Numbered from the stretch's first letter, positions 1 to 6,476 are shown. The stretch is 16,068 bases of DNA from an uncultured Oscillibacter sp. (GCA_910585245.1 CAJUCO010000050.1:1-16068), one strand, 5' to 3'. The notes: a model not told the origin generated them from the letters alone. Numbers and translations: made by a program.

Positions 1-113
1 GAGGGACGGCCCCCTAAATATAAAGGGACAGCCGGACATGAGTTGCCCGACTGTCAAATAACATTATAGAATCCACCAATACATATTGGACACTCCCCGG
101 TCAAAACTCCCCC
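1..113. other. Unassigned region upstream of glnS with an imperfect hairpin
   Basis: I see no convincing gene here. GACAG-C-CGG at 27-35 can pair with CCG-A-CTGTC at 47-55, giving an 8-bp stem with one mismatch. It may be the end of a transcript that enters from left of the window. There is no T-run after it, so I do not call it a terminator. No T-box elements are visible. Confidence 0.3.
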
Positions 114-142
114 TTGCAATCCCCCCTCCGGTCCTGTATAAT
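114..142 (+). promoter_or_regulatory. Sigma-A promoter of glnS
   Basis: A -35 box TTGCAA (114-119) and a perfect -10 box TATAAT (137-142) are separated by exactly 17 bp. Transcription would start near 149, leaving a leader of about 30 nt. That is too short for a T-box, so glnS is probably expressed constitutively. Confidence 0.85.
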
Positions 143-179
143 AAATTGTCATTTTATTTTACACTGGGAGGATTTCGCT

Positions 180-1868
180 ATGGCGGACGACATCAAAGCG
201 CCGGAGCTGGAAAGTCGGAATTTCATTCACGCGTTCATCGAGGAGGACACCGCCCCCGGCGGGCAGTACGAAGGGATGACGGTCCACACCCGCTTTCCCC
301 CGGAACCCAACGGCTATCTTCACATTGGCCACTGCAAGGCCCTGACCATCGACTTTGGCACAGCGGAAAAATACGGCGGACTTTGCAATCTCCGCATGGA
401 CGACACAAACCCCACCAAGGAGGACGAGGAGTTTGTGGAGGCTATTCAGGAGGACATCCACTGGCTGGGCTTCGACTGGGGAGACCGCTTCTTTTTCGGG
501 TCCGACTATTTCGAGGAGGACTACCGTCAGGCGGAGGGCCTGATCAAAAAGGGTCTGGCCTACGTCTGTGAGCTCAGCCCGGAGGAGTTCCGGGAGTACC
601 GGGGCGGCGTGGGCGTCCCCGCCCGGAGCCCCTATCGGGACCGCCCCATGGAGGAGAGCCTAGACCTCTTCCGCCGGATGCGGGCGGGGGAGTTTCCCGA
701 CGGGGCTATGACCCTCCGGGCCAAGATTGATCTCAATAGCGGCAACTTCAATATGCGGGACCCGGTGCTCTACCGAATCAACCATCTGCCCCACCACCGC
801 CACGGCACCAAGTGGTGCATCTACCCCATGTACGACTTCGCCCACCCCATCCAGGACGCCCTGGAGGGCATCACCCACTCTCTTTGCTCCCTGGAGTTTG
901 AGGCCCACCGGCCCCTGTACAACTGGGTGGTGGAGCACTGCGACCTGCCCGCCAAGCCCCGGCAGATTGAATTTGCCCGCCTGGGAATCGACCACACCGT
1001 CATGAGTAAGCGCAAGCTCCGTCGTCTGGTGGAGGAGGGCCGGGTCTCCGGCTGGGACGACCCCCGGATGCCCACCCTCTGCGGCCTTCGCCGCCGGGGC
1101 TACACCCCCAAGTCCATCCGCAATTTCTGCGAGCGCATCGGCGTTGCCAAGTCCGCCAACGTGGTGGAGTACGGCTTTTTGGAACACTGCCTCCGGGAAG
1201 ACCTGAACGCCACGGCGGAGCGGGTCATGGCGGTGCTCCGGCCCGTGAAGCTCACCATCGCCAATTACCCCGAGGGGAAGACGGAGACCGTCACCGTGGA
1301 AAACAACCCCGTGGACCCCGCCGCCGGAACCCGGGAGGTTCCCTTCTCCCGCAGCCTGTGGGTGGAGGCGGAGGACTTCCTGGAGACTCCCGTACCCAAG
1401 TACAAGCGGCTCTATCCCGGCGGCCCGGAGTGCCGCCTCAAGGGGGCCTATCTCATCCGCTGCACCGGCTGCGTCAAGGACGAGGCGGGGAACGTAACGG
1501 AGATTCTCTGTGAATACGACCCGGAGAGCCGGGGCGGCGATCCCGCCGACGGGCGGAAGGTCAAGGGGGCCACCATCCACTGGGCGGACGCCGCCACCGC
1601 CGTGGACGCGGAAGTCCGGCTGTACGACAACCTCTTTTCCGACGAAAACCCCGACGCCGCCGACAAGGATTTCATCGAGTGTCTGAACCCCCATTCCCTG
1701 GAGGTGTTGACAGGCTGCAAGGTGGAGGCCTCTCTGGTAGAGGCGAAGGCCCCGGCCAATTTCCAGTTCCTGCGCCAGGGCTATTTCTGCCTGGACAGCA
1801 AGGACAGCGCGCCGGGACACCTGGTGTTCAACCGGAGCGTCAGCTTGAAAGACAGCTTTAAGAAGTAA
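180..1868 (+). CDS. glnS: Glutaminyl-tRNA synthetase (GlnRS)
   Basis: Charges tRNA-Gln directly with glutamine in the cytoplasm (class I aminoacyl-tRNA synthetase). The start at 180 is set by GGGAGGA at 166-172, 8 nt upstream; the frame stays open to 114 but that start lies in the promoter. The 562-residue product matches the usual length of bacterial GlnRS (about 550). It has the ATP-binding PPEPNGYLHIGH motif (HIGH at residues 48-51), the GlnRS-type second signature VMSKRKL (from residue 274), and KWCIYPMYDFAHPIQDALEG between them. The C-terminal third is the two-barrel anticodon-binding domain, with VPFSRSLWVEAEDF and GYFCLDS. These features separate it from GluRS. Many Firmicutes lack GlnRS and make Gln-tRNA by amidating Glu-tRNA with GatCAB. 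A GlnRS here fits lineages thought to have gained it by transfer. Confidence 0.97.
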   Translation: MADDIKAPELESRNFIHAFIEEDTAPGGQYEGMTVHTRFPPEPNGYLHIGHCKALTIDFGTAEKYGGLCNLRMDDTNPTKEDEEFVEAIQEDIHWLGFDWGDRFFFGSDYFEEDYRQAEGLIKKGLAYVCELSPEEFREYRGGVGVPARSPYRDRPMEESLDLFRRMRAGEFPDGAMTLRAKIDLNSGNFNMRDPVLYRINHLPHHRHGTKWCIYPMYDFAHPIQDALEGITHSLCSLEFEAHRPLYNWVVEHCDLPAKPRQIEFARLGIDHTVMSKRKLRRLVEEGRVSGWDDPRMPTLCGLRRRGYTPKSIRNFCERIGVAKSANVVEYGFLEHCLREDLNATAERVMAVLRPVKLTIANYPEGKTETVTVENNPVDPAAGTREVPFSRSLWVEAEDFLETPVPKYKRLYPGGPECRLKGAYLIRCTGCVKDEAGNVTEILCEYDPESRGGDPADGRKVKGATIHWADAATAVDAEVRLYDNLFSDENPDAADKDFIECLNPHSLEVLTGCKVEASLVEAKAPANFQFLRQGYFCLDSKDSAPGHLVFNRSVSLKDSFKK

Positions 1869-1871
1869 ACA

Positions 1872-1905
1872 GGACCGCCGGAGGGCCTTAAGCCCTCCAG
1901 CGGTC
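1872..1905 (+). repeat. 34-bp palindromic repeat, copy 1
   Basis: This copy begins 4 nt after the glnS stop. Its arms GACCGC-C-GGAGGGC (1873-1886) and GCCCTCC-A-GCGGTC (1892-1905) form a 13-bp stem with one mismatch around the loop CTTAA. It is identical, in the same orientation, to 2069-2102. No T-tract follows. It may slow polymerase or protect the glnS mRNA 3' end, in the manner of REP elements. Confidence 0.8.
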
Positions 1906-1940
1906 TCAGGCTGTCGAAAAAGGATTTTCGCCAGCCTGAG
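1905..1940. repeat. Inverted repeat (hairpin) directly abutting repeat copy 1
   Basis: CTCAGGCTG (1905-1913) pairs with CAGCCTGAG (1932-1940), and CGAAAA (1915-1920) with TTTTCG (1925-1930) inside it. The result is a long stem with a single T/C mismatch and a 4-nt loop. It shares its first base with the repeat. Its role is unknown; it lies in the convergent region between glnS and the ECF operon. Confidence 0.75.
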
Positions 1941-1941
1941 C

Positions 1942-1977
1942 AAGTTTTTCAGACCTTTCAAAAGGTCTGAAAAACTT
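1942..1977. repeat. Perfect 17-bp inverted repeat
   Basis: The arm at 1942-1958 (AAGTTTTTCAGACCTTT) is exactly complementary to 1961-1977, with only two bases between them. Transcribed from either strand it gives a stable stem with T-runs inside it rather than after it. It is the second of several consecutive stems in this gap. Confidence 0.8.
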
Positions 1978-1987
1978 CTGATTCAAA

Positions 1988-2018
1988 ACGAGAGAAACCC
2001 CTGATGGGTTTCTCTCGT
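1988..2018. terminator. Bidirectional terminator-like hairpin
   Basis: ACGAGAGAAACCC (1988-2000) and GGGTTTCTCTCGT (2006-2018) form a perfect 13-bp stem with a 5-nt loop. On the plus strand AGCTCTTTTCC follows. On the minus strand TTTTGAATC follows immediately. Both T-runs are short, but the stem lies between convergent genes and could stop transcription from both sides. Confidence 0.55.
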
Positions 2019-2032
2019 AGCTCTTTTCCTTT

Positions 2033-2057
2033 CCGTCCTATTTTAGACGGCACTTTT
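2033..2057 (+). terminator. Short-stem terminator for glnS read-through
   Basis: CCGTC (2033-2037) and GACGG (2046-2050) form a 5-bp stem, followed by CAC and then six T. The stem is short but the T-run is the best on the plus strand in this gap. Confidence 0.4.
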
Positions 2058-2068
2058 TTGACAAGCCG

Positions 2069-2102
2069 GGACCGCCGGAGGGCCTTAAGCCCTCCAGCGG
2101 TC
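2069..2102 (-). repeat. 34-bp palindromic repeat, copy 2
   Basis: An exact direct copy of 1872-1905, starting 197 bp further on. It lies 14 nt beyond the stop codon of the minus-strand gene at 2117-2683, so each of the two convergent genes has one copy just after its stop. No T-tract follows on the minus strand. Confidence 0.8.
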
Positions 2103-2116
2103 GTTCCTTTAATCCG

Positions 2117-2683
2117 TTAATCCGTGATGGTGGTGACAACGCTGGTATAGGTTTCCGCAGCGGCGGAGCTCTCCGTAGAGATGTTATACTCCGTATCCCC
2201 GTCCTGGGAGGACAGCTGAACCTCACAGTCTTCCAGGGTGCCGGTGACGGTGACGCCCACATCCGTGCCTGTGGCGGTTTTCACTGTTCCGGTGTAAACG
2301 CCGCTTTTCGCAATTTCATCCGTGATATCAAACTCCGCGCCGTCCACGGTCAAAATCAGCTTCCCGTCCTGGAGCTCCGCGTCCGCAAAGACGCCGGTGA
2401 CTTCCACCCGTTCTCCTGCGTCGTTTTCCAGCACAATGTGAGAATCATCCCGGAAGATAATTCGCATATTCTCGAACAGCGCGCCGTTGGTGGCGGCGTT
2501 GGCGCTGACCGCCAGAGCCAGGGTGAGCACAGCGGCCATGGCCACCGCCCGCAGGGCCTTCAACGGCCGCCGCATGGTCTTTTTCTCGTTCATCTCGTTC
2601 ATTTTCACAAGGACCTCCTTCTTCGCCTCGTCGGAGGCCCGGAGCCGGGAAAAGGTCTCGCGATACAGTCTTTCATTCATCAT
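2117..2683 (-). CDS. Putative membrane-anchored partner (anti-sigma-like) of the ECF sigma factor
   Basis: The 188-residue product is not recognised as a named family. It has a charged N-terminal cytoplasmic stretch (1-43, rich in Lys, Glu and Met) and one hydrophobic segment (about 44-63, ALRAVAMAAVLTLALAV). A predicted extracytoplasmic beta-rich acidic domain follows (about 65-188), with a Ser/Thr-rich end. Its ATG shares one base with the TGA of the sigma gene (TGATG), which indicates translational coupling; AAGGAGG at 2694-2700 serves this start. Position and topology suggest an anti-sigma factor or a protein whose surface domain senses the signal. The zinc-binding HxxxCxxC motif of ZAS anti-sigma factors is absent, and the only Cys is residue 153. 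SANA after the hydrophobic stretch resembles a signal-peptidase site, so secretion is an alternative. Confidence 0.6.
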   Translation of the reverse strand: MMNERLYRETFSRLRASDEAKKEVLVKMNEMNEKKTMRRPLKALRAVAMAAVLTLALAVSANAATNGALFENMRIIFRDDSHIVLENDAGERVEVTGVFADAELQDGKLILTVDGAEFDITDEIAKSGVYTGTVKTATGTDVGVTVTGTLEDCEVQLSSQDGDTEYNISTESSAAAETYTSVVTTITD

Positions 2684-3159
2684 CAGGCTTCCGCCTCCTT
2701 TAGTTTGGTTTTCAGCTGCCCCCTGGCCCGCATGAGCCAGGTCTGGACGGTGGACACCTTGGCCCCCAGCAGCTCCCCGATCTCCTTCACGGAGTAGCCC
2801 TCATAGTAATGGAGGTACACTGCCACCCGGTATTTGGGCGGCAGGGCCATCACCTGCCGGAACAACTCCGACTGGGCGGGCCGGTCAAACACGGCGGTCT
2901 CCACCGCCTCGTCCAGGGAATCCGTCCGCCGCCGCCAGGGAGAGCGGAGGAGCTTTTTGCACTCGTTGGCCGCCACCCGGAGCAGCCAGTGCTTCTCGTG
3001 GTCCGCCGACTCAAAACCCCTGGGCTCCACGTAGAACTTCAGCAGGGTCTCCTGCATCACGTCCTCCGCGTCCGCCCGGTTTTTCAAATAGCTGTAGGAC
3101 AACCGGAACACCATGTCGCCGTAAAGCTCCACGGCCTCCCGGAACCGCTGGTCCGTCAA
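2683..3159 (-). CDS. ECF-type RNA polymerase sigma-70 family factor
   Basis: A 158-residue alternative sigma factor that would direct RNA polymerase to a small stress or envelope regulon. Region 2 covers about residues 8-75 (YGDMVFRLSYSYLKNRADAEDVMQETLLKFY, given here as its spanning core 14-43, shows the DAEDVMQE polymerase-binding signature). Region 4 (about 104-155) has LPPKYRVAVYLHYYEGYSV followed by the helix-turn-helix EIGELLGAKVSTVQTWLMRAR. There is no region 1.1 or 3, as expected for ECF factors. Translation starts at TTG (3159-3157): an ideal AGGAGGTGA lies 9 nt upstream and there is no better ATG. The downstream gene overlaps by one base and probably regulates it. The target promoters cannot be read from the sequence. 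Confidence 0.92.
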   Translation of the reverse strand: MTDQRFREAVELYGDMVFRLSYSYLKNRADAEDVMQETLLKFYVEPRGFESADHEKHWLLRVAANECKKLLRSPWRRRTDSLDEAVETAVFDRPAQSELFRQVMALPPKYRVAVYLHYYEGYSVKEIGELLGAKVSTVQTWLMRARGQLKTKLKEAEA

Positions 3160-3164
3160 CGCGT

Positions 3165-3175
3165 CTCACCTCCTT
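3165..3175 (-). promoter_or_regulatory. Strong Shine-Dalgarno site fixing a TTG start
   Basis: On the minus strand AAGGAGGTGAGACGCG runs into TTG at 3159. GGAGG (3173-3169) is 9 nt from the TTG. The near-perfect anti-16S complementarity makes the rare start codon credible. Confidence 0.8.
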
Positions 3176-3226
3176 TTTAAGTTGGTTTGGAAGGGCCCTT
3201 CTGCTAGGGATATCCTTTACAGGGGG

Positions 3227-3255
3227 ATTATATCTCACAAAGCTGAAAATTTCCT
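3227..3255 (-). promoter_or_regulatory. Possible promoter of the ECF operon
   Basis: The minus strand reads TATAAT at 3232-3227, about 70 nt upstream of the TTG start. At a 17-bp spacing the -35 position is AGGAAA, which is poor. Either an activator helps sigma-A here or the match is fortuitous. No clear ECF-type self-promoter was seen. Confidence 0.4.
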
Positions 3256-3256
3256 C

Positions 3257-3290
3257 AAAAAAACCGGGGGACCCAAAACGGGTCCCCCGG
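3257..3290 (-). terminator. Rho-independent terminator of the symporter gene
   Basis: On the minus strand a perfect 11-bp GC-rich stem, CCGGGGGACCC / GGGTCCCCCGG (3290-3280 with 3274-3264), with a 5-nt loop is followed at once by seven T (3263-3257). This is a textbook terminator. It isolates the symporter from the ECF operon downstream. Confidence 0.95.
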
Positions 3291-3311
3291 CGGTTCTCTC
3301 TTTGAGCGGGC

Positions 3312-4526
3312 TTATTTCTTCTTGCCCTCCCACTTGGTGACACAGACGGAGCAGGCGATGTCGCCGGTGACATTCAGGCAGGTGCGGCCCATGTCAAATA
3401 TCCGGTCCACGGCCACAATGAGGCCGATGTAGGCCACGGGAATGCCCAAAGCCTCCAGCACCATGGCCAGCATAATCATGCCCGCGCCGGAGACGCCGGC
3501 AGTTCCGACGGAGGCCAAGGTGGCGGTGACCACCACAATGATCATCTGCGTGATGGTCAAATTGATATTCGCGCAGGAGGCCAGGAACACCGTGGCCACG
3601 CACTGGTAGATGGCGGTACCATCCATGTTGATGGTGGAGCCCAGAGGCAGGACGAAGGCGGCGATATCGTCCTCCGCGCCCAGCTCTGCGGCGCACTCCT
3701 TGGACACCGGCAGGGTGGCGGCGGAGGAAGTGGAGGTAAAGGCGAAAATCATGGCGGCGAAGGCGCCCTTGAAGAACTTCACGGGGCTCATGCCGACAAA
3801 AATCTGGGCGGACACGGAGTACACCAGCACGGCGTGGACGATATAGCCCAGGTACGCGCAGGCGATGACCAGCAGCAAAGACACCAGGATCTCGGACCCC
3901 TGGGTGGCCACCACCCAAGCCATGTAAGTAAACACGCCGATGGGAGCCAAACCGATGATAAAGCTCATCAGCTTTTCAATCACCGCATAGGCGGAGGAGA
4001 CAAAATCCCGGCAGAGCTTCGCCTTCTCCCCGGCGGCCAGGATGGACCCGCCGAAGAAGAGGGAGATCACGATGACCTGGAGCATATTGGCGTCGGTGAA
4101 GGACTTCCACATATTTGTGGGGAAGATAGCGACCAGCGTGGACATGAAGCCGCTGAACTCCTTGGCCTCATACTCCGCCCCCGTGGGGTCCAAGATGGGA
4201 AACAGGCCCGCGCTTTTGAAGATGTTGGCAAAGACCAGGCCGATGACGCAGGCGATGGCGGTGGTGACCAGGAAGTACAACACGGTCTTTATGCCCACGG
4301 TGCCCACTTTCCGCATATCGTTCATGGAGAGGATGCCGTCGATCATGGACAGGAGCACTACGGGTACCACGATAAACTTCAAAAGGTTCACGAAGATGTC
4401 GCCGAAGGGCTTTAAATAGTTGGTGGTCAGACTGGCGAAGCCGCCGAAGAAGCAGACCAGACCGACAACAATGCCCAGAACCAGCGCAATGAAAATCTGC
4501 GCCGGCAGGCTGAGTTTCTTACTCAT
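3312..4526 (-). CDS. Dicarboxylate/amino acid:cation symporter (DAACS, GltP-type)
   Basis: A 404-residue inner-membrane transporter of the GltPh/EAAT fold, which couples uptake of acidic amino acids or C4-dicarboxylates to Na+ or H+. The order of family motifs is complete. These are the Ser-rich HP1 tip FTSTSSAATLP (263-273), TM7 NMDGTA (300-305), the HP2 loop SVGTAGVSGAG (339-349) and TM8 DRIFDMGRTCLNVTGD (374-389). Arg381 matches the arginine that binds the side-chain carboxylate in Asp/Glu carriers (GltPh R397), which favours glutamate or aspartate over neutral amino acids. Length is normal for bacterial members. The start has GAGGTGA 5 nt upstream. The gene has its own promoter and terminator, so it is monocistronic. 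An Asp/Glu-family racemase gene lies just upstream on the same strand. The exact substrate and coupling ion are not determinable here. Confidence 0.93.
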   Translation of the reverse strand: MSKKLSLPAQIFIALVLGIVVGLVCFFGGFASLTTNYLKPFGDIFVNLLKFIVVPVVLLSMIDGILSMNDMRKVGTVGIKTVLYFLVTTAIACVIGLVFANIFKSAGLFPILDPTGAEYEAKEFSGFMSTLVAIFPTNMWKSFTDANMLQVIVISLFFGGSILAAGEKAKLCRDFVSSAYAVIEKLMSFIIGLAPIGVFTYMAWVVATQGSEILVSLLLVIACAYLGYIVHAVLVYSVSAQIFVGMSPVKFFKGAFAAMIFAFTSTSSAATLPVSKECAAELGAEDDIAAFVLPLGSTINMDGTAIYQCVATVFLASCANINLTITQMIIVVVTATLASVGTAGVSGAGMIMLAMVLEALGIPVAYIGLIVAVDRIFDMGRTCLNVTGDIACSVCVTKWEGKKK

Positions 4527-4582
4527 ACACTCACCTCATAAAATAAAATATTGGAGGCCCTCCGGCGGAGCGCTTGTGTTTT

Positions 4583-4594
4583 GGACAAATGTCC
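4583..4594. promoter_or_regulatory. Palindrome in the symporter leader, possible operator
   Basis: GGACA-AA-TGTCC lies about 30 nt downstream of the predicted -10 box of the symporter promoter, within the roughly 90-nt leader. It could bind a dimeric repressor or form a small RNA stem. There is only one copy, so support is weak. Confidence 0.3.
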
Positions 4595-4622
4595 CGCCAA
4601 AAATCCTCTCCAAATTAGTTAC

Positions 4623-4651
4623 ATTATACCAAAACAAATTCGAAATGTAAA
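4623..4651 (-). promoter_or_regulatory. Sigma-A promoter (extended -10) of the symporter gene
   Basis: On the minus strand TTTACA (4651-4646), a 17-bp spacer and TATAAT (4628-4623) are preceded by TGG, giving the extended -10 TGnTATAAT. It lies about 100 bp upstream of the symporter start, in an AT-rich stretch that contrasts with the flanking genes. Confidence 0.88.
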
Positions 4652-4682
4652 GAGCAAATGGAAAAATTGTGAAAGAACTGTG

Positions 4683-4738
4683 AAAAAAGCGTGAACAGAG
4701 GCACGATGTCCGTCTACATTGCCGGATATCGTGCCTCT
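4683..4738 (-). terminator. Terminator of the TSUP-racemase operon
   Basis: AGAGGCACGAT (4697-4707) pairs with ATCGTGCCTCT (4728-4738). GTCCG/CGGAT extends the stem to about 16 bp with a 10-nt loop. On the minus strand six T (4688-4683) follow after an 8-nt gap. The stem starts 4 nt after the racemase stop. The gap before the T-run makes it less than ideal. Confidence 0.7.
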
Positions 4739-4742
4739 TCGC

Positions 4743-5450
4743 TCATCCGCCGCGCAGGCCATAGCCGCAAAAGCGGACGGCGGCTTTTGCCAGTTCCTCC
4801 GTGGGGTCCACCGCGGGCAAATCCACGCCCAACTCCCGGACCGCGAGAGGCAGCTCCGTACAGGCCAGAAGGAAACATTCCGCCCCCCGCCCCGTCAGCC
4901 GCTCTATAACGGAGAGAAACGGCGCCCGGTAGCGCTCCGGCGGGGCACTGGCTTTCACGCCTTGGTAAATAATCTCCATTAGCGCCGTCCGTTCCCCCTC
5001 GTCCGGCTCCAGAAAGGACACTCCCTCCGCCGTCAAAGCCCCCTGGTACAGCCCTGCCGCAAGGGTGCCGGTGGTAGCCAGAATCGCCGCCGTCCTCCCC
5101 GGAAACCTCTCCCGGCAGGCCTGGGCCGCAACGCGGATCATGCTGAGGAAAGGCAGCTTCGTCAGCGGTTCCAACCGGGGAAGAAAGTAGTGGGCGGTGT
5201 TGCAGGGCATGATGATGCAGTCCGCCCCACAGGCCTCCAGTTTCCCCAGGGAGTCCGCCATGGCGGGAACCGGATCCTCTCCGCCGCTTAAAATGGCTGC
5301 GGTGCGGTCGGGGATGGAGGCGTTGCTGTCTATGTAAACCCGGATGTGACCGCCGTCTTGGTCGGCGGCGGTGTGAGCCACAATTTTTTGAAAGAGGTCC
5401 GCCGTGGCCATGGGCCCCATGCCGCCTAAAATACCAACGGTCTTTTTCAT
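4743..5450 (-). CDS. Aspartate/glutamate racemase family protein
   Basis: A 235-residue PLP-independent amino acid racemase of the Asp/Glu/hydantoin racemase superfamily (RacX/YgeA-like), likely cytoplasmic, interconverting L- and D-forms of an amino acid. It begins MKKTVGILGGMGPMATADLF, typical of the family. Both catalytic cysteines are present: Cys83 in MPCNTAH and Cys197 in LACTELP. A further in-frame ATG at 5492 would overlap the upstream gene; the start at 5450 matches family N-termini. The ATG is 4 nt after the stop of the TSUP permease gene, whose last codons form the GGGGGTGAGG ribosome site, so the two are coupled. Substrate is uncertain: aspartate is the classical one, but YgeA/RacX members act on other amino acids. 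The family is distinct from MurI glutamate racemase. Confidence 0.88.
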   Translation of the reverse strand: MKKTVGILGGMGPMATADLFQKIVAHTAADQDGGHIRVYIDSNASIPDRTAAILSGGEDPVPAMADSLGKLEACGADCIIMPCNTAHYFLPRLEPLTKLPFLSMIRVAAQACRERFPGRTAAILATTGTLAAGLYQGALTAEGVSFLEPDEGERTALMEIIYQGVKASAPPERYRAPFLSVIERLTGRGAECFLLACTELPLAVRELGVDLPAVDPTEELAKAAVRFCGYGLRGG

Positions 5451-5454
5451 CCCC

Positions 5455-6267
5455 TCACCCCCAGAAGTCCGGAAAAACGAGCTCCGTGCCAACTTTCAGC
5501 GTCAGCAGCACCAACACAACGATCACCGTGGGCCGGACAATTTTGCTGCCGTTTTTGATGGCAAGGCCGGAGCCCAGATAGTGTCCCGCAATCGAGGCCA
5601 CGGCGGCTATCAACCCCACGCCCCAGTAAACATAGCCCGAGACCATCTGGGTCACGAGACTTCCAATGTTGGAGGAGAGATTGATGACCTTCACGCCTCC
5701 CGCCGCGTGGCGGGTGTCCAGCTTGGCCGCCCGGATAAAAACAATCATGAGAAAGGTCCCCGTGCCGGGCCCATAGTACCCGTCATAGCCGCCGATGAGA
5801 AAGGACGCCGCCCAGATAATAAACAGCTGCTTTTTCGGGTCAATTTCCCCCGGCTCGTCGGGCCACTCCCGGCCCCGGAGGGTGATAAACGCCACCACCG
5901 GAAGCACAAACAGCAGCAGATATTTCAAAACCGCGTCCGGCGTCCGGTGCTGGAGCCAGGTGCCGATGGCGGAACCCGCCAGGGCGAAGACGATGGACGG
6001 GCCGAAGAGCCGCCAGTCCACATAACCGTTTTTGATAAACCGGCCGGTTGAAAATACCGTGCCGATGGCGGCGGAGACCTTGTTGGTCCCCAGCGCGTAA
6101 GGCGCGGGGAGACTGCCGAAGGCAATCAGGTGGGTGGGGACGGAGATGATGCCGCCTCCGCCGGCGATGGCATCCATAAAAGACGCCAAAAACACCCCCA
6201 GGCAAACCAGCAGCACCACCCAGAGCGGAAAGCCGTCGATTCGCAGGGCCGATAGAGCTTGAAACAT
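5455..6267 (-). CDS. Sulfite exporter TauE/SafE (TSUP) family permease
   Basis: A 270-residue membrane protein with about eight hydrophobic segments in two repeats. Each half has the glycine-rich family signature: DAIAGGGGIISVP (32-44) and GGYDGYYGPGTGTF (159-172). Known TSUP members move sulfite, sulfoacetate, thiosulfate or other small anions, and most are uncharacterised, so the transported ion here is unknown. The start at 6267 has GGGAGGT 8 nt upstream and its own sigma-A promoter. It is the first gene of a two-gene operon with the racemase, 4 bp apart. That pairing suggests the permease may handle an anion related to the racemase substrate, for example an acidic or sulfonated amino acid derivative. 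The link is inferred from position only. Confidence 0.9.
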   Translation of the reverse strand: MFQALSALRIDGFPLWVVLLVCLGVFLASFMDAIAGGGGIISVPTHLIAFGSLPAPYALGTNKVSAAIGTVFSTGRFIKNGYVDWRLFGPSIVFALAGSAIGTWLQHRTPDAVLKYLLLFVLPVVAFITLRGREWPDEPGEIDPKKQLFIIWAASFLIGGYDGYYGPGTGTFLMIVFIRAAKLDTRHAAGGVKVINLSSNIGSLVTQMVSGYVYWGVGLIAAVASIAGHYLGSGLAIKNGSKIVRPTVIVVLVLLTLKVGTELVFPDFWG

Positions 6268-6304
6268 AAAAGAGACCTCCCGAAACCATTGAACTCAGGT
6301 TGCT

Positions 6305-6333
6305 ATCATACAATACCCCAATGGCAAAATCAA
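6305..6333 (-). promoter_or_regulatory. Sigma-A promoter of the TSUP-racemase operon
   Basis: The minus strand has TTGATT (6333-6328), a 17-bp spacer and TATGAT (6310-6305). It lies about 40 bp upstream of the permease start and is divergent from the glycogen operon promoter 150 bp away. Confidence 0.75.
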
Positions 6334-6444
6334 CGGTTCTACACTTTTTTATTCACACACATTTCCGTTTTTTCCTTTCACTTTTGCGCATTTTGCCAAA
6401 GACAACCAAAAAATATTGTGAATCTTGAAGCAGATTTGGGGGAA

Positions 6445-6469
6445 CCTGCTAAAAGCAGGGCGATTTTTT
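6445..6469 (+). terminator. Terminator-like hairpin upstream of the glycogen promoter
   Basis: CCTGCT-AAA-AGCAGG (6445-6459) is followed by GCGA and six T (6464-6469). No plus-strand gene precedes it; the nearest neighbour is divergent. It may block antisense or stray transcription into glgB, or end a short untranslated RNA. No convincing promoter for such an RNA was found in 6334-6444, which is AT-rich and otherwise empty. Confidence 0.5.
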
Positions 6470-6476
6470 CGACAGG

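Noticed and set aside
114..179. Upstream in-frame start extending glnS
   Set aside because: It would place the start inside the promoter, and the ATG at 180 has an ideal ribosome site and a family-like N-terminus.
1..179. T-box riboswitch upstream of glnS
   Set aside because: The predicted leader is about 30 nt, and no T-box sequence or specifier stem is visible.
660..1961. Minus-strand open frame of 433 codons opposite glnS
   Set aside because: It is an antisense shadow of a clear GlnRS, low-complexity (His/Gly/Val rich) and without recognisable motifs.
1872..2102. CRISPR array or insertion sequence ends
   Set aside because: There are only two copies of the repeat, which are themselves long palindromes, and no transposase or cas gene is present.
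5451..5492. Upstream start for the racemase at 5492
   Set aside because: It adds 14 residues that overlap the permease gene and do not resemble family N-termini.
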